60,000 nt of DNA from Tubulanus polymorphus (taxonomy: Eukaryota; Nemertea; Palaeonemertea; Tubulaniformes; Tubulanidae). The notes under the pieces are model-generated. The model was not told the DNA's origin. It was given only the letters and a program-made list of their open reading frames with translations, and did not search any database. A program made the position numbers and the translations under genes. The stretch spans positions 11,758,501 through 11,818,500 of the forward strand of contig NC_134031.1 of assembly GCF_964204645.1 (NCBI RefSeq). Reading direction: 5' to 3'. This document shows, piece by piece, positions 11,591 through 24,009 of the stretch. How positions within the stretch are numbered: position 1 is the first letter of the stretch; every line of letters begins with the position of its first letter.

Positions 11591-14437
11591 TGTAACCAGC
11601 TGGTTGTTGTATCGGCAGGCTGGCTGGGGAACTAGCATCTACACCAGCGGTACAGGATTCCATCCATCAGGAACAACACGGCAGTTAAACCTTATATGTA
11701 CAATCTTTATTGCATCCCGGAATGAGAATGATAATCATAACTTTACATAGTCTTTATATACAGAATCATGAATATAATTTGAGAACTAGGTGTCAGACAA
11801 TTTGTAGATATCAGTACTCACAAACTAACACCTAGTGACATGTTTGAGAGACATAAATTAATTAATGATGAGCACTGACTAGAGCTGAATACCCTGAATA
11901 CATATTGAGTAGTCTGACATGTTGATTACCGTATTTTCCGGTGTACAAGTCGACCCGGTGTATAAGTCGAGGTCAAATTTTCAGTTTAAAAAGTTGTGCT
12001 AGGGCTATAGTCGGTGTATAAGTCGAGTCGCTTCTTCATGTGTTTACATATGTCACATTGAAAACAGTGCCGATGTCATTCTCATAGTAGTTGAGAGTCT
12101 TTACCACTGTTTGTATTATTAGATCATTGGGATCTGTTGTTTCTGATATTAAATAACCGGATTAGTGCTCATTGTTTGTATCCACTGTTGGATGTATAGT
12201 GTATACGTTGAATGCCGCGCGCCTGTAGTCTAGTATTAGACTGACTGTGTATTGATTACTGGCACGCTGCCACAGCATCGCGGCTTATTTAATCACTGTA
12301 CAATGAATATACAAGGTTTTCTTTCTCTTTGATTTTTAACATTAGTTTATTTTGAAACATTTCCAAACTATAAAAAACTATTTTTATCAACATCCTAAAT
12401 TCTAATTGGTATATGAGTGTAGCCTAACATAAATTAATATTCCATTTCATCATGGCGACCTTGAACATCGTCAGTTTAAAACGATATCGAAAGTGTAGCC
12501 GGTGTATAAGTCGACCTATGATTTTTTGTCTCGACTTATACACCGGAAAATACGGTACGATAAAGCACTAATTGATACTATATTCATAAGTTATATTACA
12601 TTATAAATACTATTATTATTAAGCATTTCATTAAGTAAGAGATACGAAATATTATGAACCATTCGATATGAAATTGTAGATATGAAATATGTGACTTATG
12701 TCAGGGTGACATATGCCCCCTTGTCCAATTAAATTTGGTCCTCCAAATTTGCGGAAAACGTAGATGCTGAAAGCTATCAAAACTCCTTCCACTGTGAAAA
12801 ACGTGTAAAATTGAGTTCCACCGTGCAAAAATGTGCAAACGCTGTGTAGTAACGGCCGGATTCTCAGTCATTCACGAAAGAGTCACATGTTGTCGTTATA
12901 TACGGACGATGCGACGATACGTTAACTGTGATTTTGAATGATCTGCAGAGGATCCCCGAATTCTGATTGATTCTGCGACGAACAAAACTAGCGATGTGTT
13001 GTGTAGTTACAGCGTCCCGACGATCAGTTGGTGATAGCAAGTAGTACGCATTTCTCTGTTTCGAAGATCTTTCGAATACTGACTGGAAATAGCTTTGTGA
13101 CGGAATTTTGTGATACAATTATAGTAACGTGCAACTTCTGACATCAGAGCAGCGTTCAGGCAATGACACAACACAAATACAGTTACCCTTGTCAACCAAA
13201 AGAAAAAAACTGATCATCATCCAAAAAGTGGTCAGGTGTAACTGAGATTATATATTTGTCCACATAAAAATTTAACCAATTATTCTTCACTTATCAGTTA
13301 TACTAACAAACAAAAGATATGAACCTGTGGAAATTAAATTTGCCGATTAAACCTTCAGTATAGTCGAAATAGTTTGTTGCGAAAAAAGTATATTTACGCA
13401 CTGTACTGTAAGTAGATGAATTTGACTAATTAACCTTAGACATATTCTCTGAGAAGTGTACCGTATTCTAATACTTATAGTACAAAAATGAAACTAAAAT
13501 TGATTTACGCTGATCGGAACTAGATGCCTAGAAAAAAGAATTGTGAATCATACTATTTAAACCGGCGATAACTTCTTGATCATACGGTAGTATCTTATAT
13601 ACAAATTCCTATAATTTTCTATCATGTTCATCTGACCACTAATTCGAGACAAAGAAGCAACTATATTACCTTCGGCTGACAAAAAGTTACCATTATGCAT
13701 TGTATCCACTGAAACAGCAGCGATGTTCACAATCTGTACGGCCAACTTGTCACAGGTGGAGTTGAATACGCTCTTCTCATGAGGTCCACGTTCCAGTCAC
13801 AATCAATAGTTTAACAGCTTCATCTGTACTTGTGTAAATCACGAGGACTTAAATTCGGGTTCTCCCCATCTGTAACCGTCGATCTGTGAAGGTAAATCCG
13901 GTTCTCCGCCATCTTTAACCGGCTGGTTGTTGTATCGGCGGGCTGGCTGGGGAACTAGCATCCACACCAGGGGTACAGGATTCCATCCATCAGGAACAAC
14001 AAGGTAGTTAAACCTTATAGCCTATGTACAATCTTCATTGCATCCCGGAATGAGAATGATTATCTTATCTTTACATAGTCTTTATATACAGAATCATGAG
14101 TATAATGTGAGAACTAGGTGTCAGACAAGTTTTAGACATCAGTAGGCCTACTCACAAACTAACACCTAGTGACATGTTTTAGAGGCGTTAATTAATTAAT
14201 GATGAGCACTGACTAGAGCTAATTACTTTGAATACATATTGAGAAGTCTGACATGTTGATTACGATAAAGCACATATTGATACTATATTCATAAGTAATA
14301 TTACATTATTAATACTATTATTATTATTATTATTAAGCATTTCATATAGTAAGAGATATGAAATATTATGAACCATTCGGTATGAAATTGTATATATATA
14401 TATGATTATGAAATATGTGACTTATATCAGGGTGACA
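11591..14437 (-). mobile_element. Non-autonomous LTR retrotransposon A
   Basis: LTRs are at 11591-12711 (interrupted by a 617-bp MITE) and 13914-14437, flanked by the 4-bp duplication TCTA (11587-11590, 14438-14441). Read on the minus strand the LTR runs TGTCACCCTGA...GGTTACA. A purine tract (ACAAGGGGGCAT) precedes the low-coordinate LTR, and a primer-site-like TGGCGGAGAACCGG follows the high-coordinate LTR, so the element points left. The roughly 1.2-kb interior has no gag or pol and is probably non-coding. This resembles TRIM/LARD-type elements mobilised by a Ty3-like partner. A 43-bp repeat of the LTR/primer-site junction makes the outer LTR edge ambiguous (13871 or 13914). Confidence 0.85.
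11939..12555. mobile_element. TA-flanked MITE (Tc1/mariner-like) inside LTR A
   Basis: The terminal inverted repeat is CCGTATTTTCCGGTGTA at the left, and its complement ends at 12555. TA is duplicated at 11937-11938 and 12556-12557. The uninterrupted LTR at 14221-14290 gives the empty site (GATTACGATAAAG with one TA). The motif CCGGTGTATAAGTCGA recurs internally. No transposase frame. TA target and TIRs of this type point to Tc1/mariner-driven non-autonomous elements. Confidence 0.9.
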
Positions 14438-14512
14438 TCTAATTCACTAAAATAAGATGCTGAGTACATCTCCTAGGTCACCTGCATTGAAACAACATAA
14501 AATTGTATATCT

Positions 14513-14922
14513 GTTCAACTATATTTTATTGATGTACAGAATCATCTGCAATAGCCCGGAATTATTTCACAATATGCAAACAATCAGTGGGAAAATAATG
14601 CTGAATCAGCATTAGAGGATGAAGAGTCATCATTAGAGAGTCGTCATTAAATTAATTAATGATGAGCACTGACTAGCGCTAATTACTTTGAATACATATT
14701 GAGTAGTCTGACATGTTGATTACGATAAAGCACATATTAATACTATAATTCATAAGTTATATTACATTATTAATACTATCATTATTATTATTAAGCATTT
14801 CATATAGTGTTCAACTATATTTTATTGATGTACAGAATCATCTGCAATAGCCCGGAATTGTTTCACAATATGCAAACAATCAGTGGGAAAATAATGCTGA
14901 ATCAGCATTAGAGGATGAAGAG
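14513..14922. repeat. 114-bp direct duplication flanking an LTR fragment
   Basis: 14513-14626 and 14809-14922 are near-identical (one difference seen: ATTATTTC against ATTGTTTC). Between them, about 14649-14808 is a piece of the same LTR as element A, truncated at both sides. The duplication is far too long for a target-site duplication; unequal recombination or repair copying is more likely. Confidence 0.85.
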
Positions 14923-15432
14923 GAAACATCAGGCGAACCTCAGTTCAAATCTTATTAAAAATCTAAAATGATAACTTGCCCTGGGAATGGGGTGAAGTGA
15001 AATACACTGAGGCAAAATATGTTCGAAAATTATCAGGTCATAAATATTGAAGGCGAAATGATAAGCATAAGATACCTGAAAAGAGATGAAATTTTCTAAA
15101 TTGAACTGGCATGCTGTTGATGACATTGACAGGGTTCGTCGCGGGCAGTGAAAGCAGTGAATAGCAGCGAATTGAAAAAAATCTATTCACAGCTGTTAAT
15201 AGCAGTGAATTTTTTAGAAAGGCAGTGGAAATGGGAAAGGGGGCAGTGAATTCGGAAATGTGTTCAATTTTGTCTGAGATTGGCAATTTTAAAATGTCAC
15301 GAGAAATTTCGAACAAAAAGTATACCGACGATGTCATGCCGACGGTAATTCAATTTCATTTTATTCATTGGTATTGTGACCATCGACGTGTCAACCAATT
15401 CAATTCAATTTTATTCACGAGTTTTAATTTTT

Positions 15433-18400
15433 ATGGTTGCCATGGCTACCAGGTTCAGGCAGCTGTTTCACAAAATTGCAAATGGCGGTGGTTTGCGTTC
15501 GGATTTTAAAAAAATCTCTGGCCCGTTACACTGTGGAAAAGTGGGAAAATGTACATTTCAAGATTCGTGGCATTATCATCCGGAGTACCGTAGCTGGATT
15601 GAACGTGTTCCGAATTGTATTCATAAGTTTAGATGCAGAATTTGCATGAAATCGAACGAACTTGGAGCCGGTGGTTTGGGAGCTTTGAAGTCTCACATGA
15701 AAAGTACCCTACACCTATCTGGTGGTTTGATAGTCTCTCAAACAGTTGAATTAGATGATATGTTTGGCAAAAAAAGATCTCAACAACAATCGCTGTGGGA
15801 AGTAAGTGTGTGCTTTTGAAATAATCGTTTCTTCTAAATAATGATTAATGTTTTCATTTGTGTTCAATTATACTTAAGTGGCTACCCATACGTGACTACA
15901 TACGCACATCATGCATGAAAGAATAGGGTTAGGGTTAGGTGAGGCTATATATAAATTAACTTTCATTGACTATATAAATTATATATATAAATTAATTTTT
16001 TAAACATATATATAAATTAATTTTCATTGCTGTTTTCTATGGACTACTGCCATATAAATGAAGAAATCCCACACTTCGAATTTGAAATTATACGATCAAA
16101 TTTATTATTACGAATATCTATTTATCTTTAGTTTTGACACACCGCTTCTATTTTAGATCCTGTGAGTTTATATGCTTTGTTACTTGTTTTTCTGGTCATT
16201 CCACCTGATGATGGCTGTGAGTCAACAGCTGAAACGTTGTGGTTTCGTAATAATAAATTTGATTGTATAATTTCAAATTCGAAGTGTGGGATTTCTTCAT
16301 TTATTTACAGTTTACACGGATTATAGTGTTTATTCGACAACTACTGCCATATATTTTTTTATTTGGTTTCGAATCCCAATCCGGCAATAAGTCAGAATTT
16401 TATAATAAGTATTGTGCATGTGGTAACCTACTCACTACATGGCTAACCTGTGGAGATCACTGTCAGTCACGTACGGGTAGGCTGATTGATAATTATAATA
16501 CAATGTCAATGAACAAAAATTGATTTATTTAGGACCATTTATTTATCACTGGTTAAAATTTTTCTATTTTATTTTTTAGAGTACAGTCTGTTGTCGATAA
16601 CAGGCCTACAACCAGTACCGGGAGTAGCAAAACCATTATTGATGATTTTGTTTCAAAAGACTCGGTCAGAAAAGCTGAAATTCTTTGGACTCTGAAGACT
16701 GTAACAAGTCATTTTTCTTTCAAATCTTGTGAGGACGTGCGTGATTTGTTTAAGCTAATGTTTGCAGACTCTGTTATCGCAGACCGAATTACATTTAGTG
16801 AACATAAATGTAAATACCTCGCTTCGTTTGGAATTAATCCGTACTTTCGTAAAAAGTTCTGGTCGAAACTTAGTGGTACCCCATATGGTATGCTCTTTGA
16901 CGAGTCGCTGAATAATCACAACCAAAAAAAACAATTGGATGTACATTTGCGATACTGGGACAACAACATGGTAGTGACAAAGTACTATGATTCAACTTTC
17001 ATCGGTCATGCTAGAGCATCTGACATGCTGCAACATTTTACTGAATTCAAATTGAATTATGGCGATCTTTTTCAAATATCTATGGACGGTCCGAATGTCA
17101 ACTGGTCATTCTATGACAAATTCAGTGAATATGTGAAAACAGAATTCAACAAAGAGTCTACCTTGCTCAATATAGGAAGCTGTGGGCTCCATATTGTGCA
17201 TAATTCGTTCAAGGCTGGCTCAACTAAATCTGGATGGGACATCGAAACACTATTGCGAAGTCTGTATAGTCTGTTTAAAGATTCCCCTGCTGGAAGGGAA
17301 GATTATGAAACCGTAACCGGTAGTTCCATATTTCCGATGTAGTTCTGCGCTCATCTGTTCATAATAATCCATTATACAGAAATACTTGATTGACAGTTTT
17401 TATTATTTCAATTATTGTTTGCTTTTTCACAGGTGGCAGGATAATATTCCTGCAGTGGAAAGAGCAGTTGAAATTTGGACATCTATTCAGAAATACGTTT
17501 TGTATGTGGAAACGAAATTGAAGAATAGTGAAAAGCCAACATGTAAGGCGTACATTGATGTGAAGAATGCTGCATCAGATTATGTTGTGATTCCACGTTT
17601 TTATGCAATCTTATCAATAGCTAAGATACTCAGACCTTTTCTAGTTGATTTTCAAAGTGATCGACCTCTTATGCCTTTTATGGCATCTCAGTTCTTCATT
17701 ATATTAAGAAGTTTAATGATAATATTTATTAAAGGCGATCTCATGAAAGACGCTGATAATCTGTCAAAGCTTTTGGCAATTGATGTTGAGAGCTCTAACA
17801 ATTACCGTATTCATACTGATATAGATGTAGGGCACATTGCAGAGAAAAAACTGAAAGAATTACTTGCTTTGAAGAAAATTTAAGAAAGAATGGCAATGGA
17901 CTTTAGAATGCGAGTGAGATCTTTTCTAGTTGCTGTAGTGGTCAAAATTAAAGCTAAGTCACCTGTTAGATATACTGTAGTGCAAAATATGAAGTGTCTA
18001 GACCCCGTATACCTAGCTTCCCATCCGGACATTTGTAAATCAAAATTCAAAAGAATACTCGCATCGCTAAATCACTAGAATTGTTCCCGATAAAGATTGC
18101 GATGATTTGAGAAATGAATTTGAAGATTTTGTAGATATGAAAGTGGCACAACATAAATCTGTTTTTGTGGATTTTGATTGGAAAAAGGACAGGTTCGATT
18201 GTCTGTATTATGATTACACGGGTACTGATGCCTTCTGTAATTTGTGGCCGGTAGTGAAGAACTTACTTATGTTATCTCATGGCCAAGCTGCCGTTGAACG
18301 AGTCTTTTCTGTAAACCGCCAAATTGAGGAAGATAACTTATCTGAACTGTCATATTGTGCTATGCGATTCATTTGTGATTGTGTGAAAAGTGTTGGTGGT

Positions 18401-18772
18401 GTAAGAAATATTGAAATTAATACTGAGCTCATATCGTATTGTGGCTCTGCACATAGTTGTTACAAAGCTTATATTGATAAAAATAGAAAGCAAAACGAAG
18501 ATTCCGCTAGAGCTCAAAAACGTAAACTTGAAGTGACGAAATTAGATGAATTTAAAAGTAAGAAAAGGGCGATGGAGATAGACATTAGTTCATTGCAAGA
18601 TCAAGCAGATTTGTTTGCAGAGCAGGCATTGTGTACCAAGAAGCAATCTGAAACTCATAGTCTAGTAGTGAAATCAGTCGAAATGAGAAAAAGCGTGAAG
18701 AGTAAAAAAACTGAACTGGAAACTGTTGAAACAGAAATACAGACACAGTCAAAGGTCATTGATAGCGTGTAG
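15433..18772 (+). pseudogene. hAT transposase, inactive
   Basis: Exons are 15433-15801, 16587-17356 and 17433 onward, each with a good GT donor and AG acceptor and matching phase. Exon 1 holds a BED-type zinc finger (FRCRICMKSNE...LKSHMKSTLH). Exon 2 has family motifs LFDESLN, SMDGPNVNW and GSCGLHIVHNSF. The C-terminal part has the hAT dimerisation signature HGQAAVERVFSVNRQI (about 18280-18330) and a coiled, Lys/Glu-rich tail. It is broken by a TAG at 17340-17342 inside the conserved FP..FCAH segment, a TAA at 17881-17883 and a frameshift near 18078, so no full transposase can be made. Confidence 0.85.
16055..16304. repeat. Foldback repeat in hAT intron 1
   Basis: An arm of about 55 bp (AAATGAAGAAATCCCACACT at its outer end) is repeated inverted at 16248-16304 with about one mismatch. 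Between the arms is CCTGATGATGGCTG followed by CAACAGCTGAAACGTTGTGG. The same core occurs in the foldback at 30594-30830. A related terminal word (GAAAACGTTCGAC) lies in the 3' region of the Penelope-like element, so I infer inverted Penelope-type tails. Confidence 0.75.
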
Positions 18773-18857
18773 AATTTTTACCAAAATTTTAGTTTCGTTT
18801 CATGTGCTTATTGTATTATTGAACATGTACGAATCAAGATGATACACAATATCCGTG

Positions 18858-19052
18858 TAACATGAATATACAAGAGAAATCCCACAATAAATGAGCAAAA
18901 GATGAAAAGTTCTTGATTAGACTAGTACATATTGAGCAACATTAAGACTTTAGCCATCATTAGTACGCTTGACGCCTCGACATATACTCGTATATTCAAG
19001 AACTTTTCATCTTTGGCTCATTTATTGTTGGATTTCTCTTGTATATTGAACA
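18858..19052. repeat. Foldback repeat in 3' part of hAT element
   Basis: Arms of about 60 bp lie at about 18858-18918 and 18990-19052. Both contain, in inverted orientation, ACAAGAGAAATCC, AATAAATGAGC and GATGAAAAGTTCTTGA. It follows the transposase stop by about 85 bp and could supply transcript 3' ends. It is probably a separate insertion related to the other foldbacks. Confidence 0.75.
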
Positions 19053-19963
19053 TGTATTATTTTACTGTAGAAATGTGGTTGTTATGGCTTTTTATGGCTT
19101 TGTCATTTAGATTTTAATTGGCTTTTTAAGCCTTATAATGAGAAGACAATCAAAAGCAGTTCATGTTTAATAAATGAAGTATTATGCGAATATACCCAGT
19201 TGGTGCTTTTTGGTTCTTCAGCGGGTGTTTGATTGTTTTGGCTCTATCCGTAGTCTTTTGGTAACATGTCTTTACTAGGTAGCCAAATGGCAGTGAATTT
19301 GACTTTTCATCGGCAGTGAATAGCAGTGAATTTTTGTCAGCAGTGACACAATGAACCCTGCATTGATTCGCTTGACAAATCCTGTATCACTAGGAGTTTC
19401 CCAGAACTGCAGATATGACTGGAGTGAATGCTTGATTATTTAAGTTAATTTTTCATTTGAGGTCTCAAAACAGACTCAGAAAAAATGTTCTCAGCGTATG
19501 AACTTATTTGATTCATAATTGAAACATGTTTTTTAGGTTTTAGAGTTTATTTGTTTACTTTTTCTTAATATAAGCATCACTGAAAATGTGCATTTGAAAT
19601 GTCCTGCATTGTTTAATTCCGTTACCATGTTATATATCCCTATACATGGTTTGATAAGATTTTCACTTTGTTAGGAAAGATATGACCACTTGCATCCCTA
19701 AAAATATGATTGGAATGGATTCTGCTTTTCAATAATTTCAAATTACTCTCTCTGGATGTGATTTGGCTATTCTTTGCATCTAGTTTATAAAGGTGATCAA
19801 TTTCCTTCTATAAATTCTTCCCTCAACTTTTTCTGAATGTTTTTGGGTTTCCAGGTAATAGTATATACACTAAACACTTCAGAATAAACCTAATGTAGAC
19901 AAAGAAAGCCATTGAATTACCAATGAAGATGATTATTTCGCACAAGTAATTCCATCCAACTAC

Positions 19964-20830
19964 ATGCTTTCGAGTACCTGGGAATTTTTGGATAAACTCA
20001 AAACATTCTTATTCAAGCCTTCAGACCTTTTGATTAGTTTCAATGTAGTTTCACTTTTCACCTATGTACATCTCAAAAAAACTATAGATATTATTTCTGA
20101 TTATGTCTATAATTCAGATTCCAAACCATTATATAGTAAAGCGGTATTTAGAGAACTTTTAAAATTTGCCTCTTCTGGTATTTTTATGTATAACAATCGT
20201 TTGTTCCGTCAAGTGGATGGCATCACCATAGGCAGCCCTCTAGGTCTCACGTTTGCAAATTTCTGCCTGGCACACTTAGAAAACCGCTTATTGACTGAAT
20301 CAAAATTCAAGCTAGCCCTATACTTGAGATATGATGTATTTTGTGTATTTAGAGATCATTCCACATATCTAAAGTTCTTCCAACAATTAAACGATTTACA
20401 TTCTTGTTTAGAATTCATTTTCGAATTTGGTCCTAACATTCTACCCTTCTTAGATACTCCTTTAGAATTAGGAACAATTTTATATCAAGTGTCTACCGAA
20501 ATTCTTCAAATACTGGTCTTTTACTCAACTTTAATGCGATGTGTCCATTTAAGTGGAAAATAGGTTTAGTTAATTGTATGTTATTTAGATCTTACAATAT
20601 ATGTAACAGTTGGCAGGTTTTCGCTGAAGAATTAGATTGTCTCCGTGATATGTTTTGCCGTAACGGTTACCCAGGTAGGGTCTTTGATAATTGTGTCATA
20701 CGTTTTCTGGATTCTAGATTTACGCCGGGTAATAAACAGATTGAACGCGATGAAGTTTCTCAATTTATCTCTATTCCATATGTGGGCCCGTAAGATCATA
20801 AAATTTGTTCAAAAAACATTATTGCATTGA
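19964..20830 (+). pseudogene. Penelope-like reverse transcriptase fragment
   Basis: Recognisable blocks are SFNVVSLFTYVHL (fingers), the FRQVDGITIGSPLG palm motif, a YLRYDVFCVF block where the usual (Y)VDD has lost residues, LPFLDT, and the CNSWQVFAEE...NGYPGRVFDNC thumb region in a different frame after about 20540. The frameshift and the shortened catalytic motif mean it is dead. Confidence 0.8.
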
Positions 20831-20912
20831 TCTCAAGTGCTCATTCACTACCACAGAGATTAAGAATTTCTTCTCATTGAAATGTCCTACTCCTAAATCC
20901 CTTAAGGCTAAT

Positions 20913-21023
20913 GTTGTATACAAATTCAATTAATTATGTAATGTAAACATCTCCTACATAGGAAAAACTAAACAACATCTAGCTACGAGAGTTAAAGAGC
21001 ATCGGACAAACAAATCGCTATAG
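20913..21023 (+). pseudogene. GIY-YIG endonuclease fragment of the Penelope-like element
   Basis: Translation includes CNVNISYIGKTKQHLATRVK followed by EH, the YIG half of a GIY-YIG nuclease with its conserved Arg and Glu-His spacing. It stops at TAG 21021-21023 and has a stop upstream. Confidence 0.7.
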
Positions 21024-21788
21024 GACAACATTTAACTATCTCTTCCACTTGTAGTCAGGACTTCAATGAAAACAAATTCAAGATTTTAGACAAAACTTAC
21101 TCAGACTTTGAATGTAAAATCCGAGAGGCTTTGTTTATTAGATTAGATAAGCCGTCTTAAAACTTACAATTGTTTCAAAATGGTTCCTCATTCATTTTAA
21201 ATGTATTTCGTTAATCTGGCCTTTTCTGGTTGTTACCAGGTTATATTATGTAATCTTCTGCTATTTTAAGCACCACTGTTGACCTGTTTCTGTAAACTTA
21301 TATCTTAACATACTGTAGTTTTGCATCATTTGTTACTTGTCTTGAGAAGTGGTATATGTTAACCCGAAAACGTTCGACTTATTCAACATGATTTATATAT
21401 ATGGAAAATGAAACTGTTTGTTCTTTTATGGATTTTTAATTATCTGAACTCTCTACTGAGGATTTGAAACTAGAAAGCTCCATTTCTAGAGTTCTCATTT
21501 AACGAGTTAATTCTCAAAACCTTGAATAGTCCGCCATCCAAGATCGATCTTTAAGCATTTTTGGGTAGAACTTGGCAACATACATCGATGGATAGACCAT
21601 AATGTCAGCATCCAGAATCAGGTTGTTGCCACTGTGGCAACTTCATTTTTTGCATCTAGGGGGCGCTAAAGTCTGTACCCTCTGTTTATCCCAAATTTAA
21701 GCTAAATTTAACAAAAAATAACGCAAAAGTGAATTCATTTTATTACCTGGACGTCAAGTGAATGGTGCTGAAACATGTACTAGTGATG

Positions 21789-24005
21789 TGTAACCGTCGA
21801 TCTGTGAAGGTAAATCCGGTTCTCCGCCATCTGTTACCGGCTGGTTGTTGTATCGGCAGGCTGGCTGGGGAACTAGCATTTACACCAGCGGTACAGGATT
21901 CCATCCATCAGGAACAACAAAGCAGTTAAACCTTATATGTACAATCTTATTGCATCCCGGAATGAGAATGATTATCATAGCTTTACAGAGTCTTTATATA
22001 CAGAATCATGAGTATAATGTGAGAACTAGGTGTCAGACAAGTTGTAGACATCAAGACTCACAAACAAACACCTAGTGACATGTTTGAGAGACATTAATTA
22101 ATTATCGATGAGCACTATAGCTAATTATTGTGAAAACATGTTGAGTAATGTCACATGTTGATTACGACCTTAAAGCACATATTGACACTATAGTCATAAG
22201 TTATATTATATTATTATTATTATTATTATCATTAATATGTAGTAGAGCAATGAAATATTATGAACTGTTCGATATGACATTGTAGATCTATATGATTATG
22301 AAATATGCAAATTATATCAGGGTGACAGATGCCCCCTTGTCCAATTAAATTTGGTCCTCCAAATTTGCGGAAAATGCAGATGCTATAAGTTCATTAAAAC
22401 TCCTTCCACTGCGACAACATGTAAAATTGAGTTTCACCGCGCGAAAATGTGCAAACGCTGGACAGTAACATCCGGATTATCAGTCATTCACGAAAGAGTC
22501 ACATGTTGTCGTTATATGCGGACAATGCGATGATACGTTAACTGTAATTTTGAATGATCTGCAAAGGATCCCCGAATTCTGGCTGATTCTGTGACGAAGG
22601 AACAGAAGTAACGACGTGTTGTGTAGCTGTAGCGTCCAGAAGTCCAGTTGGTGATTGCAAGTAGTACTGGAATGCATTTCTCTGTTTTGAAGATCTTTCG
22701 ATTACTGACTGGAAATAACATCGTGACACAATGATAGTAACATGCAACATCTGACATCAGAGCAGAGTTCAGGCAATGACACAACACAAATACAGTTACC
22801 CTTGTCAACCAAAAGGAAAAAATGATCATCATCCAAAATAAGTGGCCAGGTGTAACTGAGATTATATATTTGTCCACATAAAAATTCAACCAATTCATAT
22901 TCATGTTTTAGTTATACTAACAAACAAAAAATATTAACCTATGAAAATGAAAATTGCCGATTAAACCTTTTGTATAGTCGAAATAGTTTGTTGCGAAAAA
23001 AGTATAGATACGCACTGTACTGTAAGTAGATGAATTTGACTAATTAACCTTAGACATATCCCCTGAGAAGTGTTCCGTATTCTAACACTTATAGTACGAA
23101 ATGAAACTAAAATTGATTTATAATGATTGGAACTAGATGCCTAGAAAAAAAGAATTGTGAATCATACTATTTAAACCGGCGATAACTTTTTTGATCGTAC
23201 GGTAGTATCTTATATCCAAATTCCTATAATTTTCTATCATGTTCATCTGACCACTAATTCGAGACAAAGAAGCAACTGTATTACCTTCGGCTGACAAAAA
23301 GTTACCGTAATGCATTGTATCCACTGAAACAGCAGCAATGTTCACGATCAGTACGGCCATCTCGTCACAGGTGTAGTTGAATACGATCTTCTCGTGTCAG
23401 TCACAACCAATAGTTTAACAGCTTCATCTGTACTTGTGTAAGTCACGAGGACGTAAATTTGGGTTCTCCACCATCTGTAACCGTCGATCTGTGAAGGTAA
23501 ATCCGGTTCTCCGCCATCTGTAACCGGCTGGTTGTTGTATCAGCAGGCTGGCTGGGGAACTAGCATTTACACCAGCGGTACAGGAGAACAACAAGGCAGT
23601 TAAACCTTATATGTAAAATCTTATTGCATCCCGAATTGAGAATGATTATCATAGCTCTACAGAGTCTTTATATACAGAATCATGAGTATAATGTGAGAAC
23701 TAGGTGTCAGACAAGTTGTAGACATCAGGACTCACAAACACCTAGTGACATGTTTGAGAGACATTAATTAATTATCGATGAGCACTGACTAGCTAATTAT
23801 TGTGAAAACATGTTGAGTAATGTCACATGTTGATTACGACCTTAAAGCACATATTGACACTATAGTCATAAGTTATATTATATTAATATTATTATTATTA
23901 TTATTGTTATTAATATGTAGTAGAGCTATGAAATATTATGAACCGTTCGATATGACATTGTAGATCTATATGATTATGAAATATGCAAATTATATCAGGG
24001 TGACA
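21789..24005 (-). mobile_element. Non-autonomous LTR retrotransposon B
   Basis: Same family as element A. LTRs are 21789-22327 and 23476-24005, with the 4-bp duplication GATG at 21785-21788 and 24006-24009. Here the LTR includes the 43-bp extension TGTAACCGTCGATCTG... before the inner TGTAACCGGC edge that ends LTR A. The interior (22328-23475) is close to that of A. A 130-codon minus frame exists at 22904-22512 but is broken in A, so I do not call a protein. The element points left, with a purine tract beside 22327 and a CCA-type primer site beside 23476. Confidence 0.85.
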
Positions 24006-24009
24006 GATG

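Larger units (their letters stand above)
15130..19360 (+). mobile_element. hAT-type DNA transposon, decayed
   Basis: Ends CAGGGTTC...GAACCCTG are flanked by the exact 6-bp duplication CATTGA (15124-15129, 19361-19366). Subterminal GGCAGTGAAT words cluster at both ends (15150-15250 and 19290-19350). The interior encodes a BED-finger hAT transposase split by two introns. A 6-bp rather than 8-bp target duplication fits the hAT6 subgroup as I remember it. Foldback insertions lie at 16055-16304 and 18858-19052. Confidence 0.85.
19900..21420 (+). mobile_element. Penelope-like retroelement, degraded
   Basis: A reverse-transcriptase segment (19964-20830) is followed by a GIY-YIG-like segment (20913-21023), the order found in endonuclease-bearing Penelope-like elements. 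The downstream sequence has GAAAACGTTCGAC and an AT-rich tail near 21340-21420. The 5' part is missing. Plus orientation, inside PTGES2 intron 1. Confidence 0.8.

Noticed and set aside
15921-15940. Interstitial telomere-like TTAGGG repeats
   Set aside because: Only about two units (GGGTTAGGGTTAGG); too short to mean more than chance.
16200-16260. Hammerhead-ribozyme-like core CTGATGA...GAAAC (also at about 30660-30710 on the minus strand)
   Set aside because: A stem II can be drawn (GGCTGT with ACAGC) but it leaves a bulged U after CTGATGA, and the sequences that should form stem I do not pair. A covariance search with the hammerhead models would decide.
22512-22904. 130-codon frame inside LTR element B
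   Set aside because: Not conserved as a frame in element A, and no gag, pol or env similarity.
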